Source: JARYLZ01 sp964388275
GTDB lineage: Bacteria; Bacteroidota; Ignavibacteria; SZUA-365
Reading direction: 5' to 3'
NCBI GenBank assembly: GCA_964388275.1
Contig: CAYLZD010000042.1
Location: 1-30,160 of the forward strand
Length of the DNA: 30,160 nt
The notes below the pieces were generated by a model. The model was given only the letters and a program-made list of their open reading frames with translations. It searched no databases and had not been told where the DNA came from. Shown in pieces: positions 1-6,842 of this stretch (position 1 is the stretch's first letter; every line of letters starts with the position of its first letter). The translations under genes and the position numbers were made by a program.

Positions 1-55
1 CGTATGATCTGTAGGCCGGCAATATTAAGCAGGTGCTGCAATGGCGAAGTCAGGA
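1..55 (-). repeat. 55-nt dispersed repeat, copy 1
   Basis: Read on the minus strand, this stretch matches 6464-6518 on the plus strand at 50 of 55 positions, so the two copies are inverted relative to each other. The conserved core includes TCCTGACTTCGCC and ATATTGCCGGCC. The copy touches the window edge, so its full extent is unknown. The family is not recognised. Confidence 0.8.
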
Positions 56-72
56 CAGGCTTGAAAATGCAG

Positions 73-105
73 GAGCGAGCATGGAGTTTGTTTCCATGCT
101 CGCTC
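73..105 (-). terminator. Hairpin, probable terminator of the DUF2202 gene
   Basis: A perfect 13-bp stem (73-85 with 93-105, GAGCGAGCATGGA and its complement) has a 7-nt loop. It lies about 80 nt beyond the stop of the DUF2202 gene. On the minus strand the stem is followed by a short T-containing stretch rather than a strong T-run, so it may be a weak terminator or part of the neighbouring repeat. Confidence 0.5.
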
Positions 106-183
106 ACAAGAAAATGATCCGGTCGTATTGTGCTTTGATCCGCTATTTCATCGGGACTTGAAGAAGCCGCCGAGTTTGCCGCT

Positions 184-867
184 TCACCGGCCGCCCCGCC
201 AACCGCGCTCTCTCGAAGAGCCGACGATGTCGTCGTAAACGTCTTTCGATATGTACTGCGGCGCATATGATCCGCCGTTCGCCTGGATCTGCGAGACAAA
301 GGCGCGAAGATGGTTCCGGGATCCTTTCGTCAGGTTGTTGTATACCAGCAGTATGTCGGCTTTGTCCAGACCGGCTGTAAGGTCCATGAGATCCTTGATG
401 TCCAGATCCTCTATGGTTGCGCCGACTATGAGTGCATCGAGCAAACTCTTGTCGCCCGCCGCCGTGAGCTGCGCGTACAGATCGGACATGTGCGTATCGG
501 TGAAAACCCCGCGCGCGTCGTCCTTTACAGGATCCGCGATGCCGTACTTGTCGAGCAGGGATTTTACAGCCGACATGTGGCGGGCTTCGCTGCGCGAAAT
601 GTTGGCGAACACCGCCGTTCCGTATTTCTCGTGCAAATAATCGTAGACGTCTCTTGCGAGTTTCTCCTCTTCGCGCATGTGAAGGAGCCCGTCTACATCG
701 CTCTGCGTAAGGTTGTAGGCGGGAAGGTTGCCGACTTCCGCCATTATCGCCGCCATTTGCGCTTCCTCGGGGGGAAGTCCGCCCGCCGGGTCGGTGGCGC
801 TGCTCTCGGAGCAGCCCGCAATGCCGATGAACGCGAACAGGACTGCGAGCAAAGGTATGGTTTTCAT
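184..867 (-). CDS. DUF2202 ferritin-like lipoprotein
   Basis: This 227-residue protein opens with a lipoprotein signal peptide ending in the lipobox IAGC (Cys19), so the mature form is probably membrane-anchored outside the cytoplasm. The rest matches the DUF2202 family, a four-helix ferritin-like fold. Acidic and histidine residues suited to metal binding are visible in MREEEKLARDVY (about 64-75), SEARHM (about 93-98) and GATIEDLDIKDL (about 148-159). The family's biochemical role is not settled; an oxygen- or metal-handling function is inference from the fold. The start is supported by GGAG seven bases upstream of the ATG. It appears monocistronic, with a sigma54-like site upstream and a hairpin downstream. 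Confidence 0.9.
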   Translation of the reverse strand: MKTIPLLAVLFAFIGIAGCSESSATDPAGGLPPEEAQMAAIMAEVGNLPAYNLTQSDVDGLLHMREEEKLARDVYDYLHEKYGTAVFANISRSEARHMSAVKSLLDKYGIADPVKDDARGVFTDTHMSDLYAQLTAAGDKSLLDALIVGATIEDLDIKDLMDLTAGLDKADILLVYNNLTKGSRNHLRAFVSQIQANGGSYAPQYISKDVYDDIVGSSRERGWRGGR

Positions 868-976
868 TTTGAACTCCTATGTAATTGGTGTGAGACTGAA
901 TAACCTGCCGTGGAAACCGCCATTTACTGCGCCTGTGTTTGATCGTCCTCCGCGGCATCGGCGCTGCAGACATTCA

Positions 977-994
977 TTGCTAAAACCATGCCAA
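977..994 (-). promoter_or_regulatory. Possible sigma54 promoter for the DUF2202 gene
   Basis: On the minus strand the sequence TTGGCATGGTTTTAGCAA resembles the sigma54 -24/-12 consensus (TGGCACG-N4-TTGC): GG and GC are exactly 10 bases apart, and TGGCA and the following G match. Transcription would start roughly 100 nt before the DUF2202 ATG. This is a single pattern match with two deviations; no activator gene is in the window. Confidence 0.28.
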
Positions 995-1042
995 TCAAAT
1001 AACACCTGAAAGCGGCTTGGTTTCACAGATATTCACGTCCCG

Positions 1043-1082
1043 TTCGACAATGTTTGCCGGTAATCCGGCAAGGTTGGTCGAA
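1043..1082. other. Intergenic inverted repeat between the DUF2202 and VWA genes
   Basis: Within the 324-nt stretch 868-1191 there is a compact inverted repeat: TTGCCGG (1054-1060) pairs with CCGGCAA (1065-1071), and outside it TTCGAC (1043-1048) pairs with GTCGAA (1077-1082) across a 5x5 internal loop. It lies downstream of the minus-strand VWA gene and could end that transcript, but no T-tract follows. Apart from the sigma54-like site, nothing else is recognised here. Confidence 0.4.
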
Positions 1083-1191
1083 GAAATATCCGGGTAGCAT
1101 GAATTGGTTGGAACACGAAACGGTTGGATTCCGCTCTGAGCTCCAAAGACTTTTTCACCGGAAGATCCGCCGGCGGGATTGGATTCCCGGC

Positions 1192-2850
1192 TCAGCGCAA
1201 TACTACCGCGTGCCTGCGCTCGCGGCGGCCGTCCGCCACAAGCTGAATCGAATAGATGCCGGCCGGGATGTCGCCCGATTTCCATACAATATTGTGGCGT
1301 CCGGCCGGAAGCGTTCCCGAAAACAGCCGGGCGACTTCGATGCCGAGCGCGTCGAGCACGGTGATCTCACAATGCGCGCCCGCTCGCTCGTCCGTAATGT
1401 CCACTGGCACCGATGTGACGCCTCTGAACGGATTCGGATAATTGGATCGGAGCAGCCGGTTGCCGTCCCGGGCGAGCAAGGGTTCGCAATATCCGTCGAG
1501 CGCGAAGTCCATGTCCGCGGTCACCGTGTTCATGGCGCAGAATCTCAGCAGCTCCACGCTCTCCCATTTCAACGAGGCGACGCCCGCGCTCTCGCGTTCC
1601 CTGACCTTGAACTGCAGCTCGCACAGCACCAGACCGGGTCTTGTGATCAGCGACGTGTCAGCGGCCAAAGTCAACACGCCGCCTTCGTCCGTCACGTCCA
1701 CCCGTACGCCTTCCAGCACGTGGCGCGCGGTGATCAGCTGTTCGAACTGCAGATCGGCGGCAGGGTAACGGATCTCGGCTGTGAATTTCAGCGGTTCTAT
1801 GTCGTTCAGCGTGTCCGAAACCATGATGGGCACGCGGAAGCTCGCTCCGGATGAAAGCGGCGCAAGTTCGGGAAAGGCGAGCTGCACGGTCGGAATATCC
1901 AGCGGCGCTGTGTAGGAGGTGTCCCGCATCGCGACGTCGCCTCGATAGCGGCCGACCAGCTCGATATGGCGGACGCTCCCGTCGGTGCAATGGTTGCCGG
2001 ATACGTAGGTCACCGTGCAGCCGTCCACAAGATCCGAGGATATTTCCTGGTATATGGAAACGAGGTCTGCGCCGGTCGCCGAGAAAAAGAACTTGCCGTT
2101 TGTCAGCGTCGCGAGATCCTGCAGCAGGTTCCGCGACACGTCCTCCCCGAGACCGATGGTGTAGACCCGGATTCCGAGGGAACGGGCGCGGTTAGCCACC
2201 GAAGTCATCGTGATGAAGCCGCTCGCATTGTCTTCGCCGTCCGTGAGCAACACTATCGCCCGCGTGTCGGTGATGGACTGCAGAAGATCGATGGTCCTGT
2301 CGACGGCTTTCCAGATGCCGGTGCCCGTCGTGAGTTTGATTCCCTCCAGCTTGTCGTGCAGAATGACCTTGTCGGAGGTCAAAGCGTTTTCGGTGGTGGG
2401 ATTCTGGGCGAAGGAGACGAGGGCGAGCCGGTCTATCGGGAGTATCTGATCGATGAACATGTGCAGGGCCGCCTTGGCGTTGTTCCATCGGGCGCTGTCG
2501 GGGTCCACGTCCCTGGAATTGGGGTAGAAGGCCATGGACAGACTTTTGTCCAGCACCATGGCGGCCGCGAAGGGACGTATCTCACAGAGTATGCGGGCAT
2601 CCTGGTCTATGCCGTTTTCGGTCAGCTGTATATCCGTGAAACCCGTGTCGCGCACCGCTTGCTGCCCCTGCAAGAGCTTCACCTTGAGAGTGATGGAGGG
2701 AAAAGCGGTCGTGTCCATGGATGTGATGAGCAAAGACAGTCCCGCCGATGCATCGGCATGGGATCGCCGGTTCCGCGACTGCGCTTCCATACCGGAGCTG
2801 AGGGCGAAAAGCAAAAGCAAAATGACGGTGAATGTACGCGGCGGTTTCAT
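1192..2850 (-). CDS. Secreted VWA-domain protein with T9SS sorting domain
   Basis: This 552-residue protein has a signal peptide (1-23), then a von Willebrand A domain from about 90 to 290. A complete MIDAS metal site is visible: D101-K-S103-L-S105, the TTGTG threonines near 174-176, and D204 in LLTDGEDN. A beta-sandwich region resembling cohesin-type domains follows (about 320-450). The last about 85 residues begin with SNYPNPF and end in a typical T9SS type-A sorting domain, so it should be exported to the cell surface or released. VWA domains bind protein partners through a metal, so adhesion is a reasonable inference; the ligand is unknown. GGA lies six bases upstream of the ATG. Confidence 0.9.
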   Translation of the reverse strand: MKPPRTFTVILLLLFALSSGMEAQSRNRRSHADASAGLSLLITSMDTTAFPSITLKVKLLQGQQAVRDTGFTDIQLTENGIDQDARILCEIRPFAAAMVLDKSLSMAFYPNSRDVDPDSARWNNAKAALHMFIDQILPIDRLALVSFAQNPTTENALTSDKVILHDKLEGIKLTTGTGIWKAVDRTIDLLQSITDTRAIVLLTDGEDNASGFITMTSVANRARSLGIRVYTIGLGEDVSRNLLQDLATLTNGKFFFSATGADLVSIYQEISSDLVDGCTVTYVSGNHCTDGSVRHIELVGRYRGDVAMRDTSYTAPLDIPTVQLAFPELAPLSSGASFRVPIMVSDTLNDIEPLKFTAEIRYPAADLQFEQLITARHVLEGVRVDVTDEGGVLTLAADTSLITRPGLVLCELQFKVRERESAGVASLKWESVELLRFCAMNTVTADMDFALDGYCEPLLARDGNRLLRSNYPNPFRGVTSVPVDITDERAGAHCEITVLDALGIEVARLFSGTLPAGRHNIVWKSGDIPAGIYSIQLVADGRRERRHAVVLR

Positions 2851-3171
2851 TTATGTTCCTTTGAAGCGGTTTTTGCTGTTGATGGACACGTATATAACAA
2901 AAACAATCGGGGATAGAAAAATGTTACAACGAAAAGATATTTCCTGACTTCGCCGTCAGTTTTCTTGTTTCGAGGCGGGGTGTTTGTTTTCAATCGATGA
3001 CGCGGATTTCGGTCGTGATTCGGGCGCTGCATTCGCAAAGCCAGGCGCCGGAGCGGACCTTTCTTTCCCGTACAGGGGAAGATTGCAGAAACCGGAGGAT
3101 ATGGCGAGATTGCGGCGTCAAAATGTTTTTCGACGATCCATGAAGCAGCAAGCCGGAATCAGCGCGATAAA
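2851..3171. other. Divergent intergenic region (VWA gene / GGQ protein gene)
   Basis: This 321-nt region separates two divergent genes and should hold both promoters. It is AT-rich next to the VWA gene, with TATATAA around 2891-2898. The 14-mer TTCCTGACTTCGCC at 2940-2953 equals the start of the 55-nt repeat family found at 1-55 and 6464-6518, but similarity stops there. No promoter could be assigned with confidence. Confidence 0.4.
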
Positions 3172-3525
3172 ATGATCATACTCCCAGTCTCCGATGCGGA
3201 TCTCCTGGACGAATGCGACGTGGAGACGTTCCGCTCGAGCGGCAAAGGCGGCCAGAACGTGAACAAAGTCGAGACAGCCGTCCGCCTGCGGCACCGTCCG
3301 AGCGGACTCACGGTCGTGTCGCGGGAAGCCCGCGGCCAGTACCGGAACAAGCAGATCTGCCTCGCGCGCCTGCGGGCGCTCGCGGCGCGTCTGAACAAGG
3401 TGAAGCCGAAGCGCATCGCCACGGCCGTTCCGGCTTCCGTCCGCGCCGACCGCCTGCTGCAAAAGCGCCGGCGCTCCGAAAAGAAGCAGCTGCGCCGGAC
3501 AAGGAAGGATGCCGGAGACGATTGA
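3172..3525 (+). CDS. ArfB-like peptidyl-tRNA hydrolase / RF-1 domain protein
   Basis: This 117-residue protein consists of a class-I release-factor catalytic domain with the GGQ motif (residues 26-28 in SSGKGGQNVNK), followed by a lysine/arginine-rich tail (about 75-117). Family knowledge: the GGQ loop enters the ribosomal peptidyl-transferase centre to hydrolyse peptidyl-tRNA, and the basic tail of ArfB-type proteins sits in the empty mRNA channel of stalled ribosomes. There are no codon-recognition domains, which separates it from RF1/RF2. At 117 residues it is slightly shorter than typical ArfB (about 140). A stalled-ribosome rescue role is therefore likely, although some members of this small GGQ family are uncharacterised. 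Confidence 0.85.
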   Translation: MIILPVSDADLLDECDVETFRSSGKGGQNVNKVETAVRLRHRPSGLTVVSREARGQYRNKQICLARLRALAARLNKVKPKRIATAVPASVRADRLLQKRRRSEKKQLRRTRKDAGDD

Positions 3526-3593
3526 GAACGGCTCCGTCTTCCCGGCCGGCCGCTTCACGGATCGGTTGTTTCAGTTACAACTCCATAAAACTC

Positions 3594-6419
3594 ATGATCA
3601 GACCATCGCATATATTCCTTACGGCGCTCATAGCCGTACTGCAAAGCTGCGCGGCCCGCGCGCAATTCCTGGATTCCTACCAGAATCCGCCCGGCATCGA
3701 TTGGAAGGTGATCGATACGCCCGGCTTTGAAATCATCTATCCTCGCGAAATCGAGCGGGATGCGCAGCGTGTGGCCAACACGCTGGAACACGCGCTCGGC
3801 CCCGTCTCGAAAACGCTGGGACAGAAACCGGATCGGATAACCCTGCTGCTGTCCAACCGCACGACCACGGCCAACGGCTACGTGACTCTGGCGCCGAGGT
3901 ATTCCGAATGGTTCTGCACACCGCCTCCGTACGCGCTCCTGGGAACTGGAGAATGGTTCAATCTGCTGGCCGCGCATGAAACCCGGCACGTCGCGCAGTT
4001 CGACAAGCTCAATGACGGCTTCACACTGGTGATGTATTACCTGTTCGGCGAAAGCGCCTGGGGATTTCTCTCCTTCTGGTCCGTGCCCGGGTGGGCGTGG
4101 GAAGGCGACGCCACCGGGGTGGAGACGGCGCTTTCGCTCAGCGGCCGGGGCCGCATGCCGGATTTCGACCGCGCGCTCCGGACCATCGAACTGAGCGGCG
4201 GCCGCTATTCGTATTACAAGGCGTATCTCGGCAGCTTCGCCGACGCCCCGGTGGACATGTACGCTCTGGGCTATCTGCTGACGACGCATATGCGCCGGAA
4301 TCACGGCGCCGACGCTTTCTCGCGCATACTCAGGCGGTCCACGAACTGGTCTTTTCTGCCCTGGTCTTTCTCGTTGATGTCCAATTCGGAAATCGACAAG
4401 ACCGCGGCTGGAATTTATAATGCTGCGCTCGACGAACTGCGTCCGCTCTGGTTGAAACAACTCGAAGACCTGAAGATCACCGAGGGAACCGATCTGAACA
4501 GGGCTCGGAAGAAATGCTGGACCAATTACCGTTTCCCCCGCTATTTGTCCGACTCTTCGATAGTCGCGCTCAAATGGGGCTTGGACGACATCTTCACTCT
4601 CGTGCGCCTGCGCCGGGACGGCGGGGAGGAGGAGCTCTGCACGGCGGCCCTCTACGACGACCCTTTCGACGCGAGGGGCCACCTGGTCGTATGGCATGAG
4701 CAGGAAGCGGCTTTGCGCTGGGGAAAAAGCGACGCCAATGCCATACGGCTGCTGGATGTGAGGGACGGAAAGAAGCGGACGCTCGCAAGCGGCACTCGCT
4801 ATTTCAGTCCGGCGCTGTCACCGGACCTGAAGTCGCTGGCGGTCGTGGAATTCACGGCGGACAGGAAATGCGCGCTGGTCATACTGGATGCGGAAAGCGG
4901 CGTCGAAAGAGCGCGCATCCCGAATCCCGGCAACGATTTCATACAGACGCCGTCGTGGACGGACGACGGAAAAGGCATAGTAGCCATGAGGATCCTTGAA
5001 AAAGGCGGCAAGGCGCCGACGCTGTATGATGCGGACGGCGGACGGCGCCGCGATCTGCTCCCCGTTTCCAATGAGGACGTGTCGCTTCCCGCCGTGCGCG
5101 GAAAGTACGTCCTGTACGGCTCGCCGGTATCGGGCATCGACAACATATACGCGCTCGACATGGTTACGGGCCGGCGTTATCAGGCGGTCAGCTCCCGTTT
5201 CGGGGCATATCACCCCGCGATATCGCCGGACGGTTCCTCACTGGCCTTCAGCAACTACACGCCGGAGGGATTTTCGATTACTGAAATTCCCTTCGATACC
5301 GCATCCTGGATTCCGCTGGACCGGATAGAGAACAAAAGCATCGGGTATTACGAACCGTTGATCATGCAGGAGTCCGGTGGCGACATATTTGCGGACGTGC
5401 CGGCCCGGTCTTACGAATCCCGCGACTACAGCGCGCTCGGAAATCTCATCAACATTCACAGCTGGGGTCTTTCGCCGGAGAGCGACGACAACAGCGTCAA
5501 GCTGTCATTGACCTCGCGGAACGTCATGAACACGTTCGGAGCGGCCGTCGGCTTCGATTTCAACTGGAACGAGATGAACGGCGCCGTGATGGCCGGCGTC
5601 AGCTATGCGGGGTTGTACCCTATCATGTCCGCCGGCGGGAGTTACGGGATGAGAACTTCCTCTTACACCGCCGAGGACGGCGGCCGGAAGCCGTACACCT
5701 GGAACGAGAAATCGGCGCGCTTCGGTTTGCGCGTGCCGCTGAATCTAACGTCGGGATTGTACCAGGCCTATCTGACTTTCGGCGCCGAAATAGCAAGAAC
5801 GCAGGTATCGAACAAGACGGCGCATTTTGCGGATGAGGTGAACGACGGCGCGCTGACGCCTTTATCCTGGAGCGTGGATCTGGCGGCCGGATACGGATGG
5901 ATAAGGGATTTCAATCCGCGCTGGGGCCAGTTTTTCAGCGCCGTGTACCGGCATACGCCTTTTGCGGCGGACAGGTACAACGGCGATCTCTTTTCCATGC
6001 GGGCGGATCTGTACTTCCCGGGCGCATTCAGCGCTCACAGTCTGTCTGTTCAGGGCGCCGCGGAGTGGCGGAATCCCACGGGATACCGCTTCGCGTCGGA
6101 GATCCTGTTTCCGCGCGGGTACGGAGAGAGACGACACGAACTGCTGCTCAAAGGCGGTGTGAATTACGCTTTCCCGCTGTGGTATCCCGATCTGCACATA
6201 TGGTCGCTGTTGAATTTCCAGCGGCTGCGCGTAAACCTCTTTTACGATCACGGCGAAGCTTACGACAACGGACCGCGGAGCAGGTATCGCTCTGCGGGGT
6301 TCGAACTCATCGTGGATTACAATCTCTTCTCGCTTCCCGCTCTGCTGAACACGGGTCTGCGCGGGTCGTATCTATTCGACGAGAAGAGGTGGGTGTGGAC
6401 GACGGTGATATTCTTCTGA
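3594..6419 (+). CDS. HExxH-type / TolB-like propeller / outer-membrane beta-barrel protein
   Basis: The protein (941 residues from ATG 3594) has a signal peptide (1-23). The next domain carries HETRH (128-132) and a downstream glutamate in AWEGDA (E170), the layout of gluzincin-type zinc metallopeptidases. Residues about 300-610 look like TolB/WD40-like propeller blades (repeated SPDxxxLA-type motifs), and about 640-941 is strand-rich and ends in Phe-Phe, typical of outer-membrane barrels. I infer an outer-membrane protein with a periplasmic or surface peptidase-like and propeller region. The open frame extends upstream to 3213, but that part overlaps the GGQ gene in another frame and lacks a signal peptide, so ATG 3594 is preferred. 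Substrate and peptidase activity are unproven. Confidence 0.82.
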   Translation: MIRPSHIFLTALIAVLQSCAARAQFLDSYQNPPGIDWKVIDTPGFEIIYPREIERDAQRVANTLEHALGPVSKTLGQKPDRITLLLSNRTTTANGYVTLAPRYSEWFCTPPPYALLGTGEWFNLLAAHETRHVAQFDKLNDGFTLVMYYLFGESAWGFLSFWSVPGWAWEGDATGVETALSLSGRGRMPDFDRALRTIELSGGRYSYYKAYLGSFADAPVDMYALGYLLTTHMRRNHGADAFSRILRRSTNWSFLPWSFSLMSNSEIDKTAAGIYNAALDELRPLWLKQLEDLKITEGTDLNRARKKCWTNYRFPRYLSDSSIVALKWGLDDIFTLVRLRRDGGEEELCTAALYDDPFDARGHLVVWHEQEAALRWGKSDANAIRLLDVRDGKKRTLASGTRYFSPALSPDLKSLAVVEFTADRKCALVILDAESGVERARIPNPGNDFIQTPSWTDDGKGIVAMRILEKGGKAPTLYDADGGRRRDLLPVSNEDVSLPAVRGKYVLYGSPVSGIDNIYALDMVTGRRYQAVSSRFGAYHPAISPDGSSLAFSNYTPEGFSITEIPFDTASWIPLDRIENKSIGYYEPLIMQESGGDIFADVPARSYESRDYSALGNLINIHSWGLSPESDDNSVKLSLTSRNVMNTFGAAVGFDFNWNEMNGAVMAGVSYAGLYPIMSAGGSYGMRTSSYTAEDGGRKPYTWNEKSARFGLRVPLNLTSGLYQAYLTFGAEIARTQVSNKTAHFADEVNDGALTPLSWSVDLAAGYGWIRDFNPRWGQFFSAVYRHTPFAADRYNGDLFSMRADLYFPGAFSAHSLSVQGAAEWRNPTGYRFASEILFPRGYGERRHELLLKGGVNYAFPLWYPDLHIWSLLNFQRLRVNLFYDHGEAYDNGPRSRYRSAGFELIVDYNLFSLPALLNTGLRGSYLFDEKRWVWTTVIFF

Positions 6420-6463
6420 TTAGAGGGAACGGAGTTTTTTAACAGGGAGGAATGGAGGGTTTT

Positions 6464-6518
6464 TCCTGACTTCGCCATTGCAGCATTTGCTTGATATTGC
6501 CGGCCGACAGATCATGCG
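6464..6518 (+). repeat. 55-nt dispersed repeat, copy 2
   Basis: This plus-strand copy matches the minus strand of 1-55 at 50 of 55 positions. It lies just downstream of the barrel-protein gene, in the gene-free stretch 6420-6842. The two copies bracket the block from the DUF2202 gene to the barrel gene as an inverted pair. Confidence 0.8.
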
Positions 6519-6603
6519 CAGCGAAAAACGAGGAATAAGCGCATTGAACAGGTATATCCGACCCGTGAAAAATTGCGTCATAAAAACAGTGGAGCGAGCG
6601 GCC

Positions 6604-6673
6604 GCGGATTCGACTGTTCGAGTCCCGACACGACTTTGTTATTAAGTCGTGTCGGAACGAGTTTCGAATCCGC
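6604..6673. other. Long two-part hairpin upstream of the SBBP gene
   Basis: GCGGATTCGA (6604-6613) pairs with TCGAATCCGC (6664-6673). Inside, CCGACACGACTT (6625-6636) pairs with AAGTCGTGTCGG (6644-6655) around a 7-nt loop. The two perfect stems, of 10 and 12 bp, are joined by an internal loop of about 11 and 8 nt. It lies about 170 nt before the SBBP gene. It may be a terminator for the upstream gene, a structured leader or a mobile-element remnant; no U-tract follows. Confidence 0.6.
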
Positions 6674-6842
6674 ATCGATGCTGCCGAGCGGCCCGTATTA
6701 TTATTCGATACGCGCAGGAGCAGCGGAGGTTAGCGGTAAACTGATGCTTTGCAAGTGATGGACCGTAAAGCCGCGCCGGTCGTGCGGCTTGTTTCTTTCG
6801 AAATAGTTGGCTAAGCTGGAATTGGAAAAAAGGGCACTCGCC

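Noticed and set aside
143..973. Open frame of 276 residues overlapping the DUF2202 gene
   Set aside because: It runs in a different frame over a clear DUF2202 protein and has a shadow-like Arg/His-rich composition.
3213..3593. Upstream extension of the HExxH/barrel gene
   Set aside because: It overlaps the GGQ protein in another frame, is Arg/Pro/Ala-rich, and precedes a good signal peptide beginning at ATG 3594.
6604..6673. Possible tRNA, because GTTCGAGTCCC and TTTCGAATCC look like T-loops
   Set aside because: No acceptor, D or anticodon stems can be drawn, and the flanking 5-bp T-stems do not pair. The sequence folds as one long hairpin instead.
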